From assembly GCA_031288285.1 (NCBI GenBank), contig JAITRQ010000005.1, positions 1 through 64,000 of the forward strand: a DNA stretch of 64,000 nt. Reading direction: 5' to 3'. Positions 36,644-46,999 of this stretch are shown piece after piece. Position numbers and translations under genes: made by a program. Source of the DNA: Mycoplasmataceae bacterium (lineage in GTDB: Bacteria > Bacillota_I > Bacilli_A > Mycoplasmatales > Mycoplasmoidaceae). The notes below the pieces were generated by a model, which did no database searches, had not been told where the DNA came from, and saw nothing but the letters and a program-made list of their open reading frames with translations. The stretch's first letter is position 1. Each line of letters starts with the position of its first letter.

Positions 36644-37168
36644 ATGGGTTTTTTGAGTAAATTATTTGGTTCAAAAGAAACCAAATCATTAATTGTGGTA
36701 GCACCAGTAAGCGGTGAAGTGGTTTCTACCAACAAAGTGAAAGATGAGACCTTTAGTCAAAATATGGTTGGGAAGGGATTTGCTATATATCCTAGTGATG
36801 GCAACTTTGTGGCTCCGATTGATGGTGAAATTATTTTAATTGCTGAGACAGGTCATGCCTATTCAATTAAAAGCAAATCGGGTATACAAATATTAGTCCA
36901 CATCGGTTTGGACACAGTTAATATTAATACTAAACGCGATCCTGGTGCACCATTGAAAGTTTTTAATATCATAGCTAAAACTGGCGATCATGTCAAATCC
37001 GGGGCATCAATTATGACTGTAGATATAGCAGAAATTAAAAAAATGGGTTACGATTCCATCACTCCTGTTGTTGTAATTAACGACGAATATAGCGCTAATA
37101 AACAAATAAATCAATTAGTTTCTGACAAGACGGTTGTTGCCAATACGCCAATTTTGGAAATCAAATAA
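36644..37168 (+). CDS. crr: PTS glucose-type EIIA component
   Basis: 174 residues, a free-standing EIIA-Glc domain with a short N-terminal amphipathic leader (MGFLSKLFGS). The phosphorylated His is in ILVHIGLDTV (about residue 86) and the supporting His in ETGHAYS (about 71). It relays phosphate from HPr to an EIIB and so powers sugar import. No EIIBC transporter lies beside it; an unusual EIIB-like protein is at 59931. Confidence 0.94.
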   Translation: MGFLSKLFGSKETKSLIVVAPVSGEVVSTNKVKDETFSQNMVGKGFAIYPSDGNFVAPIDGEIILIAETGHAYSIKSKSGIQILVHIGLDTVNINTKRDPGAPLKVFNIIAKTGDHVKSGASIMTVDIAEIKKMGYDSITPVVVINDEYSANKQINQLVSDKTVVANTPILEIK

Positions 37169-37173
37169 TTATT

Positions 37174-37899
37174 TTATTGAATTTCTCAAATCTTTTTTAA
37201 TTCAGTTAATGTTGATTGACTGTCCATTTTTTGTACAGCCTTCGCACTAGCTAATGATCAACTAATATTCTTTTTGTATACTTGGTCATAATAAATTTTG
37301 GATTGTTCATCGTATTCGTGCAATTCTTTGATTAACAATTCATTATTGTATAGTTCATCATAACATTTGTTTACTTTGGGACGATGTGTGCCGGGCTCAG
37401 TTGAATGACCAAAAGTCATAGCGACAACAGGTATGGCCGTACCATTAACATTTAATGTTTGATTTATTTGACTAGCGAAACGTCTTAAGCCGCCAATAAA
37501 ACAAGTTCCCAAACCCATATTGATTGCTGCGTCCATGGCTTGAGTGCAAGCGATTGTTGCATCAATTGTACCGGTAATGTATTGATCCCATTGATGAGTG
37601 GTATCGGGTAAATGATGCATTTGTTGTGCAGCAATCAAACGATTAACATCCGCAAAAAAAATTACTAACAAAGGTGCTTGATCAATATGTGATTGTTGCC
37701 AATTTCACAGCATCATTTGATGTTTGATTGCTTTATTCGTAATAAATACTGCGCTAAATGATTGAATGTTCATGGAAGTTGGTGCGTTATTGATAACTTG
37801 TTTCAATTTTTGAATTTTGTCGGGTTCAATCATTTGTGGTAAGTAATTACGAACCGAGCAACGTTTTAGTAATGTTTGTAGCGTGTCATTTATTTGCAT
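37174..37899 (-). CDS. nitroreductase-family flavoenzyme (NfrA-like)
   Basis: 241 residues. It is an FMN-dependent NAD(P)H oxidoreductase of the nitroreductase/NfrA type. RCSVRNYLPQMIEPDKI is the FMN phosphate-binding start, APTSMNIQSF follows, and GLGTCFIGGLRR and AMTFGHSTEPGTHRPK are the later FMN/NADPH segments. Natural substrates of such enzymes (flavins, quinones, nitro compounds) are uncertain. It is convergent with crr. TGA codons are Trp. Confidence 0.88.
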
Positions 37900-37908
37900 A
37901 AACTAATA

Positions 37909-39627
37909 TTAGCAAACGCGGAAATACTCTGGGTGTGCTTGATAGAAAGCATCTTTAATTTTCGACGATTGAACATAAGCGTTTTTATAATGAATAAATT
38001 GGGATGGATCATATTTATTAAATTTTATAAATGACAATAAATATAAAATAATGGTGGCAAGCGCCGATAATACAAATATTCCTAGGTATGTGTTTAGTAT
38101 TATAAAAATCAATAATAAATTTGACATATTTCATAAAAAAGTGATTCATGGAACATCAATAGCGGCAAGGACACCAGCCAACACAATAAATACTATTAAA
38201 TCTCATTTAATCTTATTAAAAGCAGATCAAAATTTAACCTTTACCAGACGTTTGTTTGTGACATTAAAAACTGGCTGTTTTTTTAAAACAATAACTTTTC
38301 ATCAAGAGCGAAGAAAGTAGTTGATGAGCGAAAACACATATAGCGCCATAAAGAATGGGAAAAACAAGAATGATGAACCATTAATTTTACCATAATCAAA
38401 TCCTGCAAAGATTCCTAACAAAACAGCAGTGCAACCGCACACAATAACGGTGGTTAGAAAAAATCAGTCTGCAAAAATTACTTGTGCATCAATGCAAACG
38501 AATCAAACAAGAACACTAATTATCAATGTACCTGCGAATCCTAGAAAAGGACTGAATAATAATAAAATACTACGATTAAATCATTTTTCGTATTTTTCAT
38601 TATATTTTTCAAAAGTATTATGCTTTCTTAAAAATAATACTGATTCGGTAATGCGCGAAATGCGTGAAAAATGAGTTTTTATATTGGCGTCGTATTGCTG
38701 CGTGCACACGGTTAATGGGGAAATAATTCCTGTTCAGCCGTGCAATGCTGCGGTGTTCTCGGTATAATAATCTTCAAGTACAGTATCAGGGAATTTATTA
38801 CCAATATACTTTAAAAAATTCCCAGAAATCAAAGAAGAAGCACTATATAAATTAGAATAGTCTTTATGTAACACCGATTTCATTGAATCGCGCAAGAACA
38901 TGGTATTATTATCTAAACAGCGGCAAACATTAGTATAGATATTACTCGTCTTGTAACATTGATTCATTGGGGTAACAAAAGCTAATCTTTCAAAACGGTT
39001 ACTATAAAAAAAGCGAATGTTACATTGTACGGTATTGATGTCAAAAGATTCATCAGCATCTGCAATTAATAAATAATCAAATTTAGCATTAGAATATTTT
39101 AAAAAATGATTTAGATTGTCAGATTTACTGATGCTGCTACGATGCATTTGGTGCAAATGAATAGAATGTTTTGTGGCAAAAGTTTTTATCTCATTGATAA
39201 TTTGTGGTTTGTCTGAGCCATCAGATATTCACACTTCATAATTACTATAAGTTTGTTGACAATTTTGTAGCAGTCTAGCGGGCATGAAATCGTTGTGTGT
39301 AGTGTACACATAAACTACTTTGGGTAATTTTTTTGGCATCACCGTAGTAGAGACTATTTCCAATAATTCGTTTACATATGATTTACGAATTTTACATCGT
39401 AAAAAAGTAAAAAAAATAATATTCACAGCAATTAAACCGATCGAAATATATAAGTTGATAGATATATTTCCCAATGTACTATCACCGGGTAGTGTTAATG
39501 TATGTAACCCTATATTTAAAAATGTAAATAACGAAAAAATAGATAACAATCCACCCAATACGATATTGGCGCTTTTTCATATAAAAATAATTTTAGCGCG
39601 GAGATCTTTAGTGCGAGAATAAAACAT
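37909..39627 (-). CDS. GT2 family membrane glycosyltransferase
   Basis: 572 residues. Two N-terminal membrane spans (about 20-45 and 55-80) precede a GT-A catalytic domain that starts KVVYVYTTHNDF and has LLIADADESFD (the DxD motif, about 180). LEDYYTE is the later acceptor-side acidic motif. Four to six C-terminal spans follow. This is the layout of cellulose-synthase-like processive enzymes and related glycan or glycolipid synthases. The sugar and acceptor are not determinable. The Q-x-x-RW motif of true processive synthases is not evident (SRISR instead). Neighbouring phosphatase, nucleotidyltransferase and kinase genes suggest a glycan-building locus. Confidence 0.85.
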
Positions 39628-39654
39628 CGGTTTCCATTATATAATATTAATTTA

Positions 39655-40203
39655 ATGACTACTTTTTACTTCGTTAGACACCCCGAAACTACATTCAATA
39701 AATTAAACAAATGAGCTGGTCAAATTGAAGCACCACTTTCCAAAAACGGGATAAAACAGTCGCGCTTATTGTGTAATGATATTAAAAAATACGGAATTGA
39801 TTTCATTATTTGTTCACCAAGCCAAAGATGTGTTAATTTAGCAAAAACTATTAATACAAAGCACAATATTCCCTATGCAATTGATGTTAGATTAATTGAG
39901 AGATCATTTGGCAAATTGGAAGGACACGCTACTGATATCAACGATAAACGCGCGATCAGTTTGTGAGATTTAAATTCGGATCTAGGCTTGAATGTAGAAA
40001 AAATTCAAAATATGTATTACAAACGCGTTGTCCCAACAATACGAGATTTAATCAAAAAATATCCAAATAAAACTATTTTAATTATTTCGCATTCATGAGT
40101 GGGGCGTTTAATGAAATATTACTTTGACCCCAAAAAGGATCCTATACTTATTTTGCAAACACCACAAAATGCCACGTTAATTAAACTTAATTCGTCTTAT
40201 TAA
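39655..40203 (+). CDS. histidine phosphatase (phosphoglycerate-mutase-like)
   Basis: 182 residues. The N-terminal FVRHPETTFN corresponds to the RHG motif holding the phosphorylated His, but the Gly is replaced by Pro. IICSPSQRC, LIERSFGKLEGH and the second catalytic His in LIISHSW are as in the family. The substrate is unknown; a small phosphorylated sugar or a nucleotide precursor would fit the context. The stop overlaps the convergent nucleotidyltransferase stop. Confidence 0.85.
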
Positions 40204-40925
40204 CTATTGTGAGATAAATAGTTTTTATCAAATTTTATTACTTCGTCGGGAGTTCCTAGTGAGATAATATCCGATTTATTCATACAAAGAATATTTACCT
40301 TTTTGTCTCGATTAATCAAATATTGGTACATAGGTGCAATATATGCCTCACGATATACTTTTTTTATTTCGTTTATATATTTTTTATAGATAAATTTAAA
40401 ATCGTCATATCTTTTAAAATAATAAGAACCCACCGAACAATGAGGTGAAATTCTCCTTTTTTCAGTAACTTGTGTTGCGAAACCTTGTCGATTGATTTTA
40501 ACAAAACTTCAATGGTCTCCTTTCATTTGGGCGGTTGTGACATTGCCATCATATTTTAAAATACTACGGTTAATAATGTTCGGTTTAACACAAGTATCGA
40601 TGTTGTATATTAAAATACTTTCATTATCATCAATAAATTTATCTGCTTGCATTACCGTAGTTGCTTGGCCATCGGTTACTTTTGGTAATTGAATAATTTG
40701 ATATTTTTTTATTTTTATTTTTTTTAACTCGCTCTTTACAAACGCTTCATCATAAGTTTTCTTATTAAAAATAAAAATAAAATCTTCATGAAAAAATGTC
40801 TTTAGCGACATCATTGATCAATACAATAGACTGTGCTTGTTGGCAATAATTTTATATTTAGGTGTTTTTATACCTTGGAGTACAAAACGTGAACCACCAC
40901 CTGCCGCGGTTACGATTATTTTCAT
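40200..40925 (-). CDS. sugar/choline-phosphate-type nucleotidyltransferase
   Basis: 241 residues. The N-terminus MKIIVTAAGGGSRF is the nucleotide-binding loop of the NTP-transferase family. ILIYNIDTCVKP is equivalent to the metal-binding Asp segment (N/D-x-D), and SLGTPDEV comes near the end. It would activate a phosphorylated sugar or polyol as its NDP derivative. The start lies within the 3' end of the kinase gene upstream (10-bp overlap), so the pair is a tight two-gene unit. Confidence 0.8.
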
Positions 40926-41932
40926 TCTTTTTTAATTATATTTCAGAACCTTGTAATTCCTAAGCATATAAAAATAAGTTGTCGACGATAATGGTCAGAG
41001 TGCCAAGGGATCATACATAAAAATTGTAGTGATTCAATGAGGGCTATTTCTTCTGCAAATTGTTTAGGGAATAATCTAGTGAATATAATGCCAATTTTAG
41101 TGGTGTTAAAGTTGGATAACAATTTGTAATGGAATACATTACCATTAAATTTTAGTAAAAATTTATCTTCAATAACAAAATCATATAAACCATCTACTGA
41201 TTCATAAATTTTGGCATATTCAAAAAGCTTATCGCCATAAATCTTGCTATTACCGAAACTTCCTCGGGGATCAATGCAATATATTTTATCTGCGTTTTCA
41301 TCTATAAAAACGTTGGAAAAACATAAGTCACCATGGAAGAATGTGTAATTTTCTAGTCGTGGCGTACATATAGACTTAATCAAATTACTACTATGTTTTT
41401 TATTTATTAATTTAGATTGATTCTCAAATCATAATAAAATTCTTTTTAAACTTGGATATTTTTTTTGGTTAATGATTACGTGGTCATTAATAAAAAAAGG
41501 TGCAAATTTACTTTGGATAGAAATTTCGGTGAGGCGATCAATCGTTTTTTGTATATACATTTGTATTAATTGTTTTCTAACATTATTGTAATTAAATTTA
41601 GTAGGATGGATATTACTCATATTGTGAATCAATTCTTGGTACTTTTCAATTACGTAATTTCAATCGGTTTTACCTTTATTAAATACAAAAGAATAATGTA
41701 AAGTATCAACTGGGATAAATTTATATTTGAGAAATAATGCCGAAGAGTTTAGTGAATAAGATACAATTTGAGGAATATGTTGGGGAATAACTTTAGATGC
41801 ATATAACATCCATTTAATTTCATCAATAAATTTCTTTAATAATGAAGACGTTTTGGTAATGGTACCTTCCTTTTTGGAAATAGAAATCTGGTTAAAATTT
41901 CTTACTTGATTTTTAATTAAATGACTAGGCAC
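40916..41932 (-). CDS. choline/aminoglycoside-kinase-fold phosphotransferase
   Basis: 338 residues. The catalytic loop FFHGDLCFSNVFIDE and the metal-binding segment IYCIDPRGSFG are typical of capsule-associated phosphotransferases in the APH/choline-kinase fold, usually found beside nucleotidyltransferases. KIYGDKLFEYAKI follows, as in that group. It probably phosphorylates a sugar, polyol or aminoalcohol that the next gene converts to an NDP form. The C-terminus (RFWNIIKKEWK) runs into the start of the next gene. TGA is Trp. Confidence 0.82.
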
Positions 41933-42028
41933 GTTAAGACTAAAAAGACGATTTAATGATATGAATTGTAATTATATATACATATACCATAGTGCGCTTA
42001 TTAAATGTGGGAATTACAATTTACTATC

Positions 42029-42538
42029 TTATTTTAAAACATATAAAATCAAACGTCCCAATTTCAACGATTGACTAACGTCAATTAATCGTTGATTAGT
42101 AGAGCCGCGATATTTCGATTGAGCTGATTTTAATTTATTGATAAACGGACCATCAATTAATACATCAATATTTTTTAACAAATTCTTAATGGATATATCT
42201 TTATGTGATTTTATTAGTAGCTCTTCCCATGTATAACCGGTATAGCACCAAATATTCATATTTAATTTTGTTTTAATTTTATAAGCTAATTCAGCAAAAG
42301 CGTTTGATTGGTCCATGGGGTCACCACCAGAAAATGTTACACCATCTAAATAGGTTTGATTTTTCAAGTCATCAACTAATTCATCAATATCAAATACTTT
42401 TCCACCATCAAAGGGTCACGTCTCGGGATTGAAACATTTGTCACAACGATGCGAGCAACCTTGTGAAAAAAAGATTTTTCTTAAACCCTCACCATTCACT
42501 AAACTTTGGGGAGAGATACCAGATAATTTAATTTTCAT
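42029..42538 (-). CDS. nrdG: anaerobic ribonucleotide reductase activating protein
   Basis: 169 residues, a radical-SAM enzyme. The cluster motif FSQGCSHRCDKCFNP contains CxxxCxxC (about residues 30-37), followed by TFSGGDPM, the SAM-binding GGE/D motif. NrdG installs the glycyl radical on NrdD. It starts 7 bp after the nrdD stop codon on the same strand. Note that the NrdD here lacks the domain on which NrdG normally acts. Confidence 0.94.
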
Positions 42539-42545
42539 ATAAATT

Positions 42546-44528
42546 TTATTTTAGATGAATATTGGCACGTTCACGATTGGCTTTGGCAGCACAATCGCGA
42601 CAATAACGAATATGAAAATTAATTCCCATATAGTTGATGTTAGTTTTGGTATATGCTCAACGAATAATTTTTTCAATTTGTTCACCCGAAGGATAGTCAT
42701 CAAACTCAACATAAGAAATATGGCCACCATTGCACAACTTGTGATAAGGTGCTTCAAGCGCGATTTTATCAGCATAAGAAATAGGATGATCAACTGGCAC
42801 GTGGAAAGAATTGGTGTAAAAACCCTTAGTATTTACCCATTCAATCGGACCAAATTGTTTAACGTCCATTTTTGTGAATTTACCGCTCAAACCTTCGGCA
42901 GGAGTAGCGTAGCAACTAAAATTCATTTTATATTTTGCTTTGTATTCATCACAACGTTGTCTTAAATGGCCAATAATTTTTAAACCCAATTCTTGAGCTT
43001 GGGGACTTTCGCCGTGGTGTTGATTGATTAGAGATTTTAATGTCTCGGCTAAACCAATAAAACCGATTCCCCAAGTACCATTTTTCATAATCGGTTCAAT
43101 TGAGTCATCTAGACCCAATTTTTCTGATCCTTTCATGAGACGTTGACCAGCTACAAATGGTAAATCTTTTACTTTTAATTTAATTAATGTTTTGTGGCGG
43201 TGAATTAATTGATCTTTAGCAAAAGCAATTCTTTTGTCAAATAATCTAAAAAATTTATTAATGTCACCTTTAGCTAAAATAGCAATTCTTGGTAAATTGA
43301 TAGTAGCAGGGGCATTGTTGCCTCTCCCTTCTACTCCTGGCTCCCCATTCACATTAGACATGATGTATGTTCGACAACCCATGGTAGCTGGTATATAACC
43401 ACGATCATAGTATTCTTTATTAAAGTCGGCATCAATATTCATAAAAGTTGGATTCATACGTTGTGACGAAACGTGACAAGCAATTTGAAATAAATAGTAA
43501 TAAGGGTCATTGGGTTCGCGATTAACACCTTTTTTGACACGGAAAATAATGTTGGGGAAAATGGGTTGTTCCCCTTGACCCATGCCTTTGAGATATTGTT
43601 CTAAAAAAGATTGACAAATCATAGCAGATTCGGGTGAATCGGGTAAGCCAATATTGATGGATGAAAAAGGGACTTGTGATCCTGCGCGGGAGTGCATAGT
43701 ATTAAGGTTATAAACCACAGCTTGCATAGCTTGATTAACTTTTTTAATAAGTTCGTTATTTACTTGAGCATCAAATGCCTTTTTAGGGATTTTTAGTTCT
43801 TTAAATTTTTTGATGATTTCTTTGCGCGATAAACGCACAAATGGGGCCAAATCGTTATCAAAATTAGGATGAGATTGTCCACCAAACATATCATTTTGAG
43901 TGGCTTGTAAAATAATACATAATAATTCAGCGGCAACTTCTATGTGTTTGGGGGGATTAATGGTACCATAGCCAGTGTTAAACCCTTCAGTTAACATTTT
44001 TTTAGTAGGAATATGCAAACAATTTAGTGTTAAATTGTAGCTATCTAAATCGTGAATGTATACATCTCCCATTTCGTGAGCAGTAGCCATATCCTTGGGT
44101 AATATTTTTAACAGAACATGCCATTTATTGGCTTCAGATGCAATTCGTAATAATTTAGCGGAGAAGTTATTACCAACATTTGCATTATCTCGGTCTGTTT
44201 CCACACCAATTTTATTGATAACCTGCATGATTTCTGATTTTAATTCACGTTGTCTAGTGCGTTCGCGACGATAACTATCGTAGGCTCTAGCCAATTTGTG
44301 ATGGCCTTTGATATTTATAGTACGAACAACAATATCTTGAATTTCTTCTACAGACAATTCGCGTTGCTTAGTTTCGTAAATTTTACTAACAATTAATTCT
44401 TTTAATTTGGCGATTTCGTTAACACCAATCGTACTACCCGTGCCAGATATTGCTTTTATTAAAGCTTCAGTTATTTTAGATTCATGGAATGTGACTTTAC
44501 TACCGTCACGCTTGACTACTCGTACCAT
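42546..44528 (-). CDS. nrdD: anaerobic (class III) ribonucleotide reductase, lacking C-terminal glycyl-radical domain
   Basis: 660 residues. The N-terminal ATP-cone is VVKRDGSKVTFHESKI, then SYRRERTRQRE. The catalytic barrel shows LNTMHSRAGSQVPFSSIN, MGCRTYIMSNVNG (active-site Cys), GNNAPATINLPRIA and GTWGIGFIGLAETL. The end is YMGINFHIRYCRDC, then AAKANRERANIHLK and TAA. NrdD proteins normally continue for about 60-70 more residues with a second CxxC of the zinc site and the radical-bearing RV(C/S/T)GYL motif. Neither is present in this or the other two frames before nrdG. So the core is intact but the radical Gly is missing, unless supplied elsewhere. Confidence 0.93.
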
Positions 44529-44539
44529 AGTTTTGTGTT

Positions 44540-44618
44540 AAAAATGAGTGATATTTTTTAGATAACGATAACTATAACACTATTAATAAAATTTACAAGA
44601 AAAATATCACTCATTTTT
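44540..44618. promoter_or_regulatory. nrdDG promoter bracketed by a 19-bp perfect inverted repeat
   Basis: On the minus strand TTGTAA (44593-44598) and TATAGT (44571-44576) are spaced 16 bp. The arms AAAAATGAGTGATATTTTT (44540-44558) and its exact complement (44600-44618) flank the promoter. The pair could be operator half-sites or, as RNA, a long-range stem. It does not match the NrdR box. Confidence 0.55.
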
Positions 44619-44634
44619 TGCAATATTAAATAAT

Positions 44635-45453
44635 TTACTTTTTTAGATTAAAGTCGTACTTTAATTTTGCATATCACGGTATTTTTTTGATGTAGTTAAA
44701 ACCCATACCAACCAATCCGATAATACCACCAAAAAAGACATAACCAATAATCATGGATCAAGGATAAGTAGTGTTTGTGACTTCAGCAACAGCACCAAAT
44801 TGACCACTACCCGGAAGTCAATCATCCTTAACAACTCCAAAAGCATGAACTTGGATACCAATTGAATATGCAAACAAGATAGCATAAATAAAAAACGCCA
44901 CACATCATATAGTTCCACCGATTACCATGCGTTGCCAGTAATAACGCGTAGAGCACATAATGATAGTGGCATTAAGCAACAAAGCAAAATGCATCATGAA
45001 AAATAAATGATCTACTTTATTTCCAACAAAAATGTATGATCACGTAATACTTGCGGGATTTAATCCGTGTTCAAAGTCACTAAATGAAGCACCAAAAATA
45101 CTAATAGCACCACCAAAAAAAGCGAATGGTGCCATGATTATCAAGTATTTGCGTTTTTTGTCTAGAATCATTAATAATGGAAAGCAAAGGGCCATGAAAG
45201 GGCACATATCCAAAGATAACATGTTACTAACGCGTGTTTGGATTTTGGGGTCTGGAGCGTTTTTGGGATCAATTAATTCAATAAATATTGGTAAAAATCT
45301 TCCAAAGAAAACATAGGCAAGAGTAATTGCTCCTAGAATCAAAACAATCAAATACTTTTGGAAGTATCTGTGTAAGTATTTTGGATAAATTAAGATCAAT
45401 ATCCCTGCAGCGCAGATACTAAATATAAATAATATGAATCCTTGAGTATTCAT
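44635..45453 (-). CDS. YwaF/TP0381-like integral membrane protein
   Basis: 272 residues with seven or so hydrophobic spans. MLSLDMCPFMALCFPLLMI and PFAFFGGAISIFG, followed by a His-containing span (DHLFFMMHFALLL), fit the intg_mem_TP0381 / YwaF family also represented at 20463. Function is unknown. It lies upstream of nrdD on the same strand but is separated by the inverted repeat and nrdD's own promoter. TGA is Trp. Confidence 0.75.
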
Positions 45454-45534
45454 GGAATATTGTGGATTATATTACGATTTCAATAATTTGAAATTACATT
45501 AATGCAAAAGTGTATTAATTCATTTCCGCTATCT

Positions 45535-45540
45535 TATAAT
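45535..45540 (+). promoter_or_regulatory. -10 box for the rubredoxin-flavodiiron operon
   Basis: A perfect TATAAT lies 40 bp before the rubredoxin ATG. AAGGAAGGAA just downstream may be part of the leader. No consensus -35 is seen. Confidence 0.5.
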
Positions 45541-45580
45541 GTTTCAAGGAAGGAATAACAGTGTTTTAAAGGTATTAATT

Positions 45581-45715
45581 ATGGCTAAATATAAATGCAT
45601 TTTGTGTGGATACATCTATGATGAAGCAAAAGAAGCTAAATCATTTGATGCTTTACCCGCAGATTATAGTTGTCCAATTTGTGGAGCAGATAAAAGTCAA
45701 TTCGTCAAAGAATAA
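45581..45715 (+). CDS. short rubredoxin
   Basis: 44 residues against the usual 52-54. The two metal-binding pairs are intact: YKCILCGYIYD and YSCPICGADKSQF, four cysteines for one Fe. The loop between them (normally GDPDNGI... ) is shortened to KEAKSFDALPAD. It is a one-electron carrier and the natural donor to the flavodiiron protein encoded 2 bp downstream, so the two form an operon. Confidence 0.95.
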   Translation: MAKYKCILCGYIYDEAKEAKSFDALPADYSCPICGADKSQFVKE

Positions 45716-45717
45716 TT

Positions 45718-46920
45718 ATGTTTAAAATAGTGGACAATATTTATTCGGTTGGTGTGTTAAACCCCAACATGCGGATTTTTGATATTGTCATGCGAACGGA
45801 ATATGGCACTTCGTATAATTCGTATCTAGTACGTGGCACAAAGAAAATAGCATTAATTGATGGTTGTCACGAGAGATTTACGAAACAATTTTTTGATAAT
45901 ATTAAACAAATCGTACCTTTAAATAAAATTGATTATTTAATTGTGAATCATTGCGAACCAGATCATACTGGTGCACTAAAAGAATTAATTACTCAAATAC
46001 CGAACATTCAAATATATTGCTCCCAAGCGAGCGGTGTTTTTTTGAAAGAAATCACTAATTTACCGATTCAACCTCATATTGTCAAAGATGGTGAAAGTTT
46101 ATCTTTAGGAAATAAAACACTTAAATTCATTAATGCTCCTTTCTTACATTGACCAGATTCGATGTTCACTGCAATAGAAGAGGACAAGGTTATTTTTACA
46201 TGTGATTTTCTAGGCGCGCATTATTGTGAACCCACAATGCTTGACAGTAGCGTTGCTTATCTAGAAGCATACAAGCAGGCAATGTATTATTACTATGACG
46301 TAATTTTTAGCCCATTTAAAAAATATGTAAATGATGGGCTAGACAAGTTGAGCCAATTTGATTATCAATTTGTATGTCCAAGTCACGGACCAATTCTTAC
46401 ACGCAACGGATTGTATAGATATGTTTTTGAATCATACCGAACATGAAGTAAAATTGAGTCCATTCAATCTCGTATTCCTGTTTTTTACGCCTCAGCCTAT
46501 GGGTATACTAAACAAATTGCTCGTGCAATCAAAGAGGGTATCCAATCTGTAAATAAAAGTATCGTTGTTGATACTTATGATGCCAATATTATTGACCAAT
46601 CAACATTAAATCAATTAATCAATACTTCTATGGCCTTTTGTCTCGGTAGCCCCACATTGAATAAAAATGCTGTACCACCCATCACTAAATTATTAACTAG
46701 TATTGATGTAATTTGCAATCAGCAAAAACCAGTCTTGATTTTTGGTTCATACGGTTGAAGCGGTGAAGCCCAAAAAATACTGATGAATATTGCAAAGGAT
46801 CTTAATTTAAGGCTTTACGAAAAAAATATTCAAATACGTTTTGCACCGTCTAGTTCACAATTAAATGAAGCCAAACAAATTGCTAGTGATTTTGCAAGAA
46901 GTGTTTTGGCTAAAAAATAG
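45718..46920 (+). CDS. flavodiiron protein (oxygen/NO reductase)
   Basis: 400 residues. A metallo-beta-lactamase-like diiron domain (1-245) is followed by a flavodoxin domain (about 255-400). Iron ligands are visible in NHCEPDHTG (H78, E80, D82, H83), FLHWPDSM (H144), TCDFLGAHY (D163) and SHGPI (H223). The flavodoxin part begins VFYASAYGYTKQIA and has GSYGWSGEA. It reduces O2 to water or NO to N2O with electrons from rubredoxin, protecting anaerobic enzymes. TGA codons are Trp. Confidence 0.95.
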
Positions 46921-46999
46921 TATACGTTCTGCGATATTCAAATATTCATTAATTATTTAGGTAAACAAATTATGGGTGTAAGAGATAAATTTGTAGTAT

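Noticed and set aside
41964-42021. 10-bp inverted repeat AATTGTAATT/AATTACAATT between nrdG and the kinase gene
   Set aside because: Short, AT-rich and separated by 38 bp; could easily be chance in this composition.
44540-44618. Simple terminator of the upstream membrane protein gene
   Set aside because: The arms are 41 bp apart with a promoter between them, unlike a compact hairpin-T tract; kept as a regulatory repeat instead.
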